From positions 1 through 28,139 of the forward strand of contig UROO01000016.1 in NCBI GenBank assembly GCA_900549555.1: a stretch of DNA of 28,139 nt. The letters run 5' to 3'. A program made the position numbers and the translations under genes. Positions within the stretch are counted from its first letter, which is position 1, and the number at the start of each line of letters is the position of its first letter. The notes under the pieces were generated by a model. It saw only the letters and a list, made by a program, of their open reading frames with translations, had not been told where the DNA came from and did no database searches. Below, piece by piece: positions 14,071 through 21,355 of this stretch. The stretch is from an uncultured Collinsella sp. (GTDB lineage Bacteria; Actinomycetota; Coriobacteriia; Coriobacteriales; Coriobacteriaceae).

Positions 14071-15447
14071 CTAGGCCCTCAACAGATAGCGCGCCTCGTA
14101 GGGCGCAAGCTCAAGGGAGCCAGCCAGCTCGACCGTGGGCGCATCGTCGGCAAGCAGGTCGACGAAGGAGCCGTTGAGCTCGCCGGCTCCAAAGGTATAG
14201 GGCTCGTTCACGGCATTGACCGCCACAAGCACCGTCGCGTCGTCGCAGGCGCGCTCGAACAGCAGCTGCTTGTTCTGGATCACCACGTTGCGATAGGCAC
14301 CGTAGTTGAGAGCACGGGCCGCCGCGTCGTCGGCCGAGCGCAGGTGCGTGAGCTGCGTGATGAACGCCGTCAGCTCGTTGGGCGCAGGCTCATCGAGCGC
14401 AGGTCGCAGCGTCCAGTCGCCATCGGGGCCGCCCTTTTCGCCGGCGATTCCCCACTCGCTGCCATAGTAGACACACGGGATGCCCGGCATGCCAAAGAGC
14501 ATGCCGTAGGCAGGACGTAGACAGGACTTGTCGGTGAGGATGCTCGCCAGGCGCGGCACATCGTGGTTGTCGACAAACGACAGCAGATGTTTGCCGCGGT
14601 AGATGCACCACGGATCGCCGCCAAACTGGCGATGCAACGAATGAGCAATCTCGAACATGTTGACCGAATTAAAGCTGGAGTACAGGCCCTTGTAACACTC
14701 GTAGTTGGTGCAGGAGTCGAGCATCTCGTCGTTGACGATCTGGTTGTAGTCGCCGTGGAGCGTCTCACCAATCAGCACAAAGTCGGGCTTGAGCTCACGG
14801 GTAAAAGTATGCAGGCGGCGCATAAAGTCGCGGTCGAGCATATAGGCGACGTCCAGTCGCAGACCGTCAACGCCAAAGACCTCGACCCAGTGACGCACAG
14901 ACTCAAGCAGGTAATCGACCACAGCGGGGTTTTGCAGGTTGAGCTTCACAAGCTCAAAATGGCCTTCCCAGCCCTCGTACCAAAAGCCGTCGCCATAGCA
15001 GGAGTCGCCGTCAAAACTGATGTGAAACCAGTCCTTGTAGGGCGAGTCCCACTTGCGCTCCTGCACATCGCGGAAGGCCCAAAAGCCACGGCCCACATGG
15101 TTAAAGACGGCATCGAGTACCACGCGAATTCCATGGGCGTGCAGTGTCTCGCACACGGCGGCAAAATCGGCATCCCCACCCAGGCGACGGTCGATATGAC
15201 GCAGGCTGCGCGTATCATAGCCGTGGCTATCGGACTCGAGAGGCGGGTTGATGAGGACGGCACCGATACCAAGTTCCTGCAGGTAGTCGGCCCATTGGGC
15301 GATTTTCATGATGGGCGCATCGGGGTTGGGCGCGGCGTTGGCAGCCTGGGCGAGCTCATCCTCGGCAACGGGCGCGGCGTTTTCGCGCGGAGCCCCGCAA
15401 AAACCCAGCGGATAGATCTGATAGAACGTCGTCTCGTATGCCCACAT
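14071..15447 (-). CDS. GH13 alpha-amylase family glycoside hydrolase
   Basis: This is a 458-aa TIM-barrel enzyme acting on alpha-glucosidic bonds. No signal peptide is visible, so it is probably intracellular and acts on imported maltodextrin or glycogen fragments. Family regions are in order: region I DAVFNH (112-117), region II GLRLDVA with nucleophile D199, region III with acid/base E228 in IGETLHG, and region IV FVDNHD with D296. The barrel opens at once with YETTFYQIYPLGF. It lacks an obvious N-terminal accessory domain but has the small C-terminal beta domain. The start is ATG 15447, with GGGAGG five bases upstream. The DNA glycosylase gene follows after three bases, probably as one operon. 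The exact specificity (amylase, glucosidase or neopullulanase-like) is not resolved. Confidence 0.94.
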   Translation of the reverse strand: MWAYETTFYQIYPLGFCGAPRENAAPVAEDELAQAANAAPNPDAPIMKIAQWADYLQELGIGAVLINPPLESDSHGYDTRSLRHIDRRLGGDADFAAVCETLHAHGIRVVLDAVFNHVGRGFWAFRDVQERKWDSPYKDWFHISFDGDSCYGDGFWYEGWEGHFELVKLNLQNPAVVDYLLESVRHWVEVFGVDGLRLDVAYMLDRDFMRRLHTFTRELKPDFVLIGETLHGDYNQIVNDEMLDSCTNYECYKGLYSSFNSVNMFEIAHSLHRQFGGDPWCIYRGKHLLSFVDNHDVPRLASILTDKSCLRPAYGMLFGMPGIPCVYYGSEWGIAGEKGGPDGDWTLRPALDEPAPNELTAFITQLTHLRSADDAAARALNYGAYRNVVIQNKQLLFERACDDATVLVAVNAVNEPYTFGAGELNGSFVDLLADDAPTVELAGSLELAPYEARYLLRA

Positions 15448-15518
15448 AGCAGCCTCCCGGTAAGCTCAACACAACGCCATCCATTGTATGCCCGCCGCGC
15501 ATCCCCTCCCCCAAAATA

Positions 15519-15585
15519 AGTTGCGGTGAAATAGTTCCTGCTTGGGCCTTCAGAGGCCTTAAACAGGAACTATTCCACCGCAACT
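15519..15585. repeat. 67-bp inverted repeat between MFS and amylase genes
   Basis: Arms 15519-15540 and 15564-15585 match over 22 bp with one mismatch (AGTTGCGGTG...ATAGTTCCTG). An inner GGCCT/AGGCC pair lies at 15545-15558. On the minus strand it follows the MFS stop and is followed by TTATTTT, so it could act as that gene's terminator. Its long near-perfect arms make it look like a dispersed palindromic element. Confidence 0.7.
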
Positions 15586-15600
15586 GATGAGGGGGCGTGA

Positions 15601-16797
15601 TTAGGCGACGGGCTTTGCGCGGCGTATGGCCGGGAACAGTACGGTAATGGCGAGGATGACGCCCACGACGGCGATCGTGCCGCCCGCGTAGCCGATCCAA
15701 GCGATGCCCGGGCCCGACACCACGGCGCCGCCGATTGCGGTGCCCGTGCCGATACCCAGATTGAACAGGCCCGAGAAGATCGACATGGCGACAGCCGACG
15801 AATCCGCCGGCGTGTTCTTGATGAGCTCGGCCTGGAACGCCACGTTAAAGGCCGTGGCGCAGCAGCCCCACAGTGCGCAGGCGGCAAGCACTGCCGCGAG
15901 CGACGATGCGGCCGGACCCATGAGCAGCAGGGCCGCCGGCACGCCGGAGAGCGTGATAGCCAAGAACGGGAAGCGATGCCCATCGAACAGGCGGCCAAAC
16001 AGCCAGCTTCCGAGCAAACCAGAGCAGCCAAACGCCGTCAGCGTCATGGTGATGGCGCCCGCATCGACGTGCGCGACCTGCGCCAGGAAGGGCTCGATAT
16101 AGCTGTAGCTTGCGTAATAGCCGGTCGCCATGAAGACCGTGACTGCGTAGAGCGCGATGAGGAGCGGGTTCTTGAGCAGCTCGGGCAGCTGTTTGACGGT
16201 AAAGCGCTCACCCGCCGGCATGGCCGGGAACACCGCTGCCTGGTAGACGACCGCGATGGCTGAGAGGCCCCCGACCACGGCAAACGTCATGCGCCAGCCC
16301 ACGGCCAAGCCAATGGCGCGACCGAGAGGCAGGCCAAAGATCTGCGCGATGGACGAGCCCGTAGCGATCATGCTGATGGCGAGCGCGCCGTGGCGAGTGT
16401 CAACCAGGCGCGAGGCCATAATCGAGGCGACTGACCAGAACACGGCATGTGCGCAAGCGACCACCAGGCGCGCGCAGACCAGGATGGGATAGGTCGGCGC
16501 CACAGCGGACAGGAACTGACCGAGCGAGAACACGGCCAGCACGCCCAGCAGCATCCGCTTGAACTCAAAACGCGAAGCGAACATCATGAGCGGCAACGAC
16601 AGCAGCATGACGCCCCAGGCATAGACCGAGATCATGATGCCCGCCTGGGCCTCGGTGAGCGAGAACGACGCGGCGATGTCAGTCAAAAGGCCGATGGGCA
16701 TAAACTCCGACGTGTTGAACACGAACGCACAGCAGGTGAGCCCGACGAGCGGGAGCCACTGCCTGAGCGTGATGCCGTCTTGCCTTGCCTGACTCAT
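15601..16797 (-). CDS. MFS transporter, DHA1 family, SotB-like
   Basis: This is a 398-aa inner-membrane exporter with about 12 hydrophobic segments across its length. The start of the protein, FVFNTSEFMPIGLLTDIA, and the following ISVYAWGVMLLSLPLM strongly resemble SotB/YdeA-type sugar and drug efflux proteins. The ACAHAVFWSV and GLPLGRAIG blocks fit the same group, so proton-driven efflux of sugars or small molecules is likely. The substrate is unknown. The frame extends to TTG 16812, but GGAG (16807-16810) lies inside that extension and nine bases before ATG 16797, so ATG 16797 is chosen. It has its own promoter just after the feoB terminator. Confidence 0.92.
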   Translation of the reverse strand: MSQARQDGITLRQWLPLVGLTCCAFVFNTSEFMPIGLLTDIAASFSLTEAQAGIMISVYAWGVMLLSLPLMMFASRFEFKRMLLGVLAVFSLGQFLSAVAPTYPILVCARLVVACAHAVFWSVASIMASRLVDTRHGALAISMIATGSSIAQIFGLPLGRAIGLAVGWRMTFAVVGGLSAIAVVYQAAVFPAMPAGERFTVKQLPELLKNPLLIALYAVTVFMATGYYASYSYIEPFLAQVAHVDAGAITMTLTAFGCSGLLGSWLFGRLFDGHRFPFLAITLSGVPAALLLMGPAASSLAAVLAACALWGCCATAFNVAFQAELIKNTPADSSAVAMSIFSGLFNLGIGTGTAIGGAVVSGPGIAWIGYAGGTIAVVGVILAITVLFPAIRRAKPVA

Positions 16798-16830
16798 ATA
16801 TAACGTCTCCAATCATTTTGAGCGGAGGCG

Positions 16831-16860
16831 ATTATATAGCAACGGCCCCGCATCTGTCAG
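16831..16860 (-). promoter_or_regulatory. Promoter of the MFS gene
   Basis: On the minus strand, CTGACA (16855-16860) is separated by 18 bp from a perfect TATAAT (16831-16836). The -35 overlaps the loop and arm of the feoB terminator. The start site would be about 30 bases before the MFS start codon. Confidence 0.65.
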
Positions 16861-16877
16861 CAACAGATGCGGGGCCG
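16843..16877 (-). terminator. feoB terminator hairpin
   Basis: This is a perfect 15-bp stem, CGGCCCCGCATCTGT with its complement, around a 5-base loop, about 40 bases after the feoB stop. The T-run after it on the minus strand is weak (TTGCTATAT), so efficiency is uncertain. Confidence 0.7.
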
Positions 16878-16918
16878 AAAACAATTCGATACACAGAGGT
16901 TGCGCCGTCAATAAATAA

Positions 16919-19279
16919 CTAAGCCAACCCCAGCAATATGCCCGCCGAATGCACGACAAACGCCACGATCCAGGCGACTGCCACCTGAAACGCGAACACG
17001 GCAACGGCATAGCGCGCGCCCAGCTCACTCTTGACGGCGCCGATGGACGCCACGCAGGGCGGGTACAGCAGCGTAAAGACCAAGAACACGTAGGCGGTGA
17101 ACGGCGAAAACATGGTCGACAGCGCCGCGGGCGACGTTGCACCCAAAAGCACGGTGAGGGTCGAGATGACACTCTCCTTGGCGATAAGTCCGGTGACGAG
17201 CGCCGTGGATGCACGCCAGTCGCCAAACCCAAGCGGCGCCAGCGCCGGCGCGATGATGCTGCCGAGGCCCGCAAGCAGGCTTTGCGACTGATCGGCGACC
17301 ACATTAAAGCGGATATCGAACGTCTGAAGGAACCAGATGACTACGGTCGCGGCAAAGATAATGGTAAAGGCCTTGGTGATGAAGTCCTTGGCCTTATCCC
17401 ATGCCAGCATCACCGTCGTCTTGACGCTCGGCAGACGGTAATTGGGAAGCTCCATGATAAACGGCACCGGGTCGCCCTTAAATGCCGTGCGGTTGAGCAC
17501 CAAAGCCGCGATGCAGCCGACCACGATACCAATCAGATAGAGCGAGACCATGGCGGGAACTGTCGCCTGCGGGAAAAACGCCCCGCACAGCAAACCGTAG
17601 ACCGGCAACTTGGCCGAACAGCTCATGAACGGCGTGAGCATGACCGTCATCTTGCGGTCGTGCTCGGATGGGAGCGTACGGGTCGACATGATAGCCGGCA
17701 CGGTGCAGCCAAAACCGACGAGCATGGGCACGAAGCTGCGGCCCGACAGGCCAAAGCGACGCAACACCTTATCCATGACAAAGGCTACGCGTGCCATGTA
17801 GCCGGAGTCTTCCAGAATGGAGAGGAACAAGAAGAGCACGACGATAATCGGCAGGAAGGTCAGCACGCTGCCCACGCCCGTAAGCACGCCGTCGACAGCC
17901 AGCGAGCGCACCACGTCGTTGGTGCCGAACGCCTTGAGACCCGCATCGGCCGAGGCGATGATGGCAGCAATGCCGTCCTCCATAAGTCCCTGCAACGCCG
18001 CGCCGATCACGCCAAACGTCAGCCAAAAAACAAGGCCCATGATCACCAGAAACGCCGGAATGGCTGTGTAACGACCTGTCAGGATGCGGTCGATCTTGAC
18101 GGAGCGCACGTGCTCGCGGCTCTCGTGCGGCTTGACAACACAGCGCCCGCACACGTCGCCGATAAAGCTAAAGCGCATATCGGCCAGCGCGGACAGGCGG
18201 TCGGTGCCGGCCTCGCCCTCCATCTGGGTAATGATGTGTTCGATGGCGTCGAGCTCGTTGCGGTCCAGGTGAAGCGCCTCGGTCACTAGCTCGTCGCCCT
18301 CAACCAGCTTGGTCGCCGCAAAACGCACGGGAATGTGCGCCGTCGCGGCATGGTCCTCGATAAGGTTGGCGATGCCGTGAATGCAGCGATGCAGCGCGCC
18401 GCCGTCCGGACCATCGGGCGCGCAGAAGTCCAGGCGACCGGGGCGCTCGCGGAACCGCGCCACGTGCAAGGCATGATCCACCAACTCGCCAATGCCCTCG
18501 TTGCGGGCAGCACTAATGGGAACAACAGGCACGCCCAGCAGGCTCTCGAGCAGGTTGACGTCCACGGCGCCGCCGTTGGCCGTCACCTCGTCCATCATGT
18601 TGAGCGCGATGACCATGGGTCGATCGAGCTCCATAAGCTGCAGCGTCAGGTACAGGTTACGCTCGATGTTGGTGGCGTCGATGATATCGATGATGGCGTC
18701 GGGGTGCTCGTCCAGGATAAACTCGCGGCTTACGATCTCCTCGCCCGTGTACGGCGACAGAGAATAAATGCCGGGCAGGTCGGTAACGCTTGCCTCGGGG
18801 TGGTTGCGGATGGTGCCATCTTTGCGGTCGACCGTCACGCCAGGAAAGTTACCGACATGCTGGTTGGAGCCGGTCAGCTGGTTGAACAGCGTGGTTTTGC
18901 CGCAGTTTTGGTTGCCGGCGAGGGCAAAATGCAGCGGTGCGCCCTCGGGCACGGCCGTCTTTGCCGCGCGGGGCGAATACGTCCCCTCGCCCAGGGCCGG
19001 ATGCTCCGTTGTGCCGATTGCGGCGTTAGCGCGCGGACCCGTATCGGTGTCGTGAATGCCCACGAGCTCGATGCGAGCGGCATCGTCCTTGCGCAGCGTC
19101 AGCTCGTAGCCACGCAGGCGAATCTCGAGCGGGTCGCCCATAGGAGCGTATTTCATCATGGTGACTTCGGTGCCCGGCGTTAGGCCCATGTCCAAAATAT
19201 GCTGTCGGAGTGCCTGATCGTCCGATGCCACCGATGCGACAACGGCATCCTTTCCAATCTCGAGTGTATCGAGTCTCAC
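16919..19279 (-). CDS. feoB: Ferrous iron transport protein, FeoA-FeoB fusion
   Basis: This 786-aa inner-membrane Fe(II) importer carries its FeoA partner fused at the N-terminus. Residues 1-75 form the small SH3-like FeoA domain (ILDMGLTPGTEV). A linker follows, then the G domain with P-loop GNQNCGKTT (122-130), FPGVT, DLPG (167-170) and NMMD (227-230). The membrane part has the expected paired Gate regions, with PMLVGFGCTVPAIM and FMSCSAKLPVYGLL. The start is GTG 19279, with GGGAGG nine bases upstream. No separate feoA or feoC lies next to it. The upstream region has repeated GGCTAACC sites near the -10, which suggests iron-responsive repression. Confidence 0.96.
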   Translation of the reverse strand: MRLDTLEIGKDAVVASVASDDQALRQHILDMGLTPGTEVTMMKYAPMGDPLEIRLRGYELTLRKDDAARIELVGIHDTDTGPRANAAIGTTEHPALGEGTYSPRAAKTAVPEGAPLHFALAGNQNCGKTTLFNQLTGSNQHVGNFPGVTVDRKDGTIRNHPEASVTDLPGIYSLSPYTGEEIVSREFILDEHPDAIIDIIDATNIERNLYLTLQLMELDRPMVIALNMMDEVTANGGAVDVNLLESLLGVPVVPISAARNEGIGELVDHALHVARFRERPGRLDFCAPDGPDGGALHRCIHGIANLIEDHAATAHIPVRFAATKLVEGDELVTEALHLDRNELDAIEHIITQMEGEAGTDRLSALADMRFSFIGDVCGRCVVKPHESREHVRSVKIDRILTGRYTAIPAFLVIMGLVFWLTFGVIGAALQGLMEDGIAAIIASADAGLKAFGTNDVVRSLAVDGVLTGVGSVLTFLPIIVVLFLFLSILEDSGYMARVAFVMDKVLRRFGLSGRSFVPMLVGFGCTVPAIMSTRTLPSEHDRKMTVMLTPFMSCSAKLPVYGLLCGAFFPQATVPAMVSLYLIGIVVGCIAALVLNRTAFKGDPVPFIMELPNYRLPSVKTTVMLAWDKAKDFITKAFTIIFAATVVIWFLQTFDIRFNVVADQSQSLLAGLGSIIAPALAPLGFGDWRASTALVTGLIAKESVISTLTVLLGATSPAALSTMFSPFTAYVFLVFTLLYPPCVASIGAVKSELGARYAVAVFAFQVAVAWIVAFVVHSAGILLGLA

Positions 19280-19329
19280 GTCCGCGTTCCTCCCCCGGCG
19301 CCCACAGGGCGTTGCATTTTGTTTATCTT

Positions 19330-19354
19330 GGCTAACCGTTTGCCATGGCTAACC
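19330..19354. promoter_or_regulatory. Tandem GGCTAACC sites, possible DtxR/IdeR operator
   Basis: GGCTAACC occurs at 19330-19337 and 19347-19354, 17 bp apart, with a partial ATTTAACC at 19355-19362. Each equals one half of the actinobacterial DtxR/IdeR box (TTAGGTTAGSCTAACCTAA), while the other half is poorly conserved. They lie just downstream of the feo promoter, where a repressor would block transcription. Confidence 0.45.
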
Positions 19355-19366
19355 ATTTAACCACGC

Positions 19367-19396
19367 ATGATAGCGCGAACGCATAGTGACGTTCAA
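19367..19396 (-). promoter_or_regulatory. feoAB promoter
   Basis: On the minus strand, TTGAAC (19391-19396) is separated by 18 bp from TATCAT (19367-19372). It is about 90 bp upstream of the feoB start codon. Confidence 0.6.
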
Positions 19397-19463
19397 TTAA
19401 CAGATTGCCGCTCTGGTGGGCTTACAGCGTCGGCTGGTTACGCGGTTTGGTAAAACGCCGTAA

Positions 19464-20366
19464 CTAAAACCCGTGGCGCTCCAGGAAGCGGAAGGCTAGG
19501 CGAATCCAAGGACGGACAGCCGCCTGCTTGTCCTCGTTGTCGACCGCGGTGTTGGCGTTGCCGAGCGAAAGGCCGTGGCCGCCCTGGTCAAAGACGTGCA
19601 TCTCGCATGCGACGCCCTCCTCGGCCATGCGCTGCGCAAACGGATAGACCTGCGCGATCGGCGCCGTCTTGTCATCGGACACGCCCCACACAAAGGTCGG
19701 CGGCATCTGGCGCGAAACATGTGTGGTGGGGCAGATATCGGCCAGGTGCTCGTCAGTTGCCTCGCCACCCGTCACCATCGACAGGTAGTCGTTGAGCAGA
19801 TCGCGCCCCGTCTTGCCGCCCGTCTTGGGCACACGCAAGTCAATGCGCGGATCGCGCGTCTGCATGTCGCGCACATATGCAAAGTCGAGCAGCGGATAGC
19901 CCAGCACCACGGCATCGGGACGAATGTCGTCCGGACGCGCCCCTGCCAGGCCCGCGAAGGGGCCGGTCTTCCACTGTGTTGCCAGCGAGGCGCAGATCAT
20001 ACCGCCCGCAGAAAAGCCCACAACGCACACGCGCTTGGGATCGACATGCCACTCGTCGGCATTCGCACGAACCGTGGCGACCATCTTGGCAAGATCTGCC
20101 TGGGGGTGCGGAAAGCTCACGTCACCCGTGCCACTCGTCACATAGTTGAGCACAAAGGCCTGGTAACCGTGATCCAAAAACGCAAACGCCACGGGATCCT
20201 GTTCATGCGGGGCGATATGCGTAAACGCACCTCCGCCGCAGATAATCACGGCAGGGCGGCGGCCATTCGGTTTATCGGGCAGCGGCTCGGCACCCAAATA
20301 CGTAAACGTCGCTGGATATTCCTCGGTCGGCTCCTCGCCCCACAGCGCGTGGTTCTCGACAATCAT
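19464..20366 (-). CDS. Alpha/beta hydrolase (esterase/acetylxylan esterase-like)
   Basis: This 300-aa cytosolic hydrolase is probably a carboxylesterase. The nucleophile elbow is GFSAGG, preceded by the oxyanion-hole block VIICGGGAF. The acid is likely the Asp in GVSDDKTAP, and the histidine lies in DQGGHGLSLG. The pattern resembles the BD-FAE/acetyl-esterase group acting on acylated sugars, but the substrate is unknown. I chose ATG 20366 (MIVENHALWG) because GGGAG lies five bases upstream and family members begin close to this point. The frame stays open upstream to 20705, running antisense into the PTS gene. That extension has no clear start signal. The gene is divergent from the PTS gene. 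Confidence 0.88.
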   Translation of the reverse strand: MIVENHALWGEEPTEEYPATFTYLGAEPLPDKPNGRRPAVIICGGGAFTHIAPHEQDPVAFAFLDHGYQAFVLNYVTSGTGDVSFPHPQADLAKMVATVRANADEWHVDPKRVCVVGFSAGGMICASLATQWKTGPFAGLAGARPDDIRPDAVVLGYPLLDFAYVRDMQTRDPRIDLRVPKTGGKTGRDLLNDYLSMVTGGEATDEHLADICPTTHVSRQMPPTFVWGVSDDKTAPIAQVYPFAQRMAEEGVACEMHVFDQGGHGLSLGNANTAVDNEDKQAAVRPWIRLAFRFLERHGF

Positions 20367-20529
20367 ATGTGCTCCCTTCGCGCAAATTATGCGCCCTTGT
20401 TTTTCGTCTTCAAGCGTACCCCACTTGAGCCCGTGGCACAGAAACACTTCAGCAACAAGCTTCCCATCAACTGATATATCACATAATCCCAGCTCAGGAC
20501 CATCGCTGAGCAGCGTAGAATAGGGGACG

Positions 20530-20564
20530 TTGACCAAGCCGCGAAACACATATGAAACGTTTCC
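20530..20564 (+). promoter_or_regulatory. Possible PTS gene promoter and GAAACGTTTC operator
   Basis: TTGACC (20530-20535) is followed, after a short 15-bp spacer, by TATGAA (20551-20556). The latter overlaps the perfect palindrome GAAACGTTTC (20554-20563). The palindrome resembles LacI-family/cre-type operators. The promoter spacing is poor, so the assignment is tentative. The rest of 20367-20610 shows no confident gene. Confidence 0.35.
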
Positions 20565-20610
20565 GGCAAACCAAACGCGCGATATGCGCCTATTTAAGCT
20601 GGAGGCAACT

Positions 20611-21174
20611 ATGGGTCTGCTCGATTCGCTTAAGTCCACCTTCACCTCGACGGGCGAGGCGTCCGTTCCGCCCGCAGCAAGCTTCGCCACCCGCGAAGGC
20701 GTCATCTATGCCCCCGTCAACGGCGTGCTCGTCAACCTGAACGAGGTCCCCGACGAGACGATCGCCTCGGGCATGCTTGGCCAGGGCTATGGCATCGAGC
20801 CCATTACCGGCACCATCTATGCGCCCGCCAACGGCCGCATCGGCGCCACCACCGTCACCAACCACTCCATTGGCATGATCACCGAGGACGGTCTTCGCGT
20901 ATTCATCCATGTTGGCCTGGGCACCGTGGAAATGAACGGCAAGGGTTTTGCCCGCTTTGTCGAGATGGGCGATGTGGTCAAGGCAGGCCAGCCGCTCATC
21001 AGCTTCGACCGCGAGGCCATTAAGGCCGCTGGTCACGAGGACATCGTGACCGTCATCGTCTCCGAGCTCGATCGCCTTAAGAGCATCGACCATGTCGGCG
21101 AGTCTGGAACGCTTATCGGCGGCAACCCGCTCGTCAAGCTGGGCGACCCGCTGCTGGTTGCCAAGACCAAGTAG
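20611..21174 (+). CDS. crr: PTS glucose-type EIIA component
   Basis: This 187-aa cytosolic phosphocarrier takes phosphate from HPr and passes it to an EIIB domain. It may also signal carbon status. The phosphorylated histidine is H100 (RVFIHVGLGTVEMNGKGF). The second active-site histidine is H85 (TNHSIGM), 15 residues earlier, as in E. coli EIIA-Glc. IYAPANGRI and the C-terminal GDPLL segment are also typical. It is a stand-alone EIIA with no EIIBC next to it, so the permease it serves must be elsewhere. The start is ATG 20611, with GGAGG five bases upstream. A frame open to 20530 lacks a binding site. A good terminator follows. Confidence 0.94.
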   Translation: MGLLDSLKSTFTSTGEASVPPAASFATREGVIYAPVNGVLVNLNEVPDETIASGMLGQGYGIEPITGTIYAPANGRIGATTVTNHSIGMITEDGLRVFIHVGLGTVEMNGKGFARFVEMGDVVKAGQPLISFDREAIKAAGHEDIVTVIVSELDRLKSIDHVGESGTLIGGNPLVKLGDPLLVAKTK

Positions 21175-21211
21175 TCAGGCCCCGCGCCACACAGCCAAAA
21201 GGCACCTCGTC

Positions 21212-21250
21212 AAGCGCCCGCGACCATTTGGCCGCAGGCGCTTTTCGTTT
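21212..21250 (+). terminator. Terminator after the PTS EIIA gene
   Basis: AAGCGCC pairs with GGCGCTT, with further interrupted pairs inward to an ATTT loop, followed by TTTTCGTTT. It lies about 40 bases after the stop. Confidence 0.75.
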
Positions 21251-21300
21251 GAAAAACCATCCCGCCAATGCCTTATCTGTATAGCCCAAATGAGCCGAGC

Positions 21301-21309
21301 TGCTAGAAT
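21301..21309 (+). promoter_or_regulatory. asnS extended -10 promoter
   Basis: TGCTAGAAT is an extended -10 (TG, one base, TAGAAT) about 47 bases before the GTG start. No strong -35 lies at 17 bp. No T-box leader is visible. Confidence 0.45.
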
Positions 21310-21355
21310 ATCGAACTGTATGGATAACTATCATTCAACCGCTATGGGAGGATAC

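Noticed and set aside
21310..21355. T-box leader before asnS
   Set aside because: The leader is only about 40 bases and has no specifier or antiterminator hairpin.
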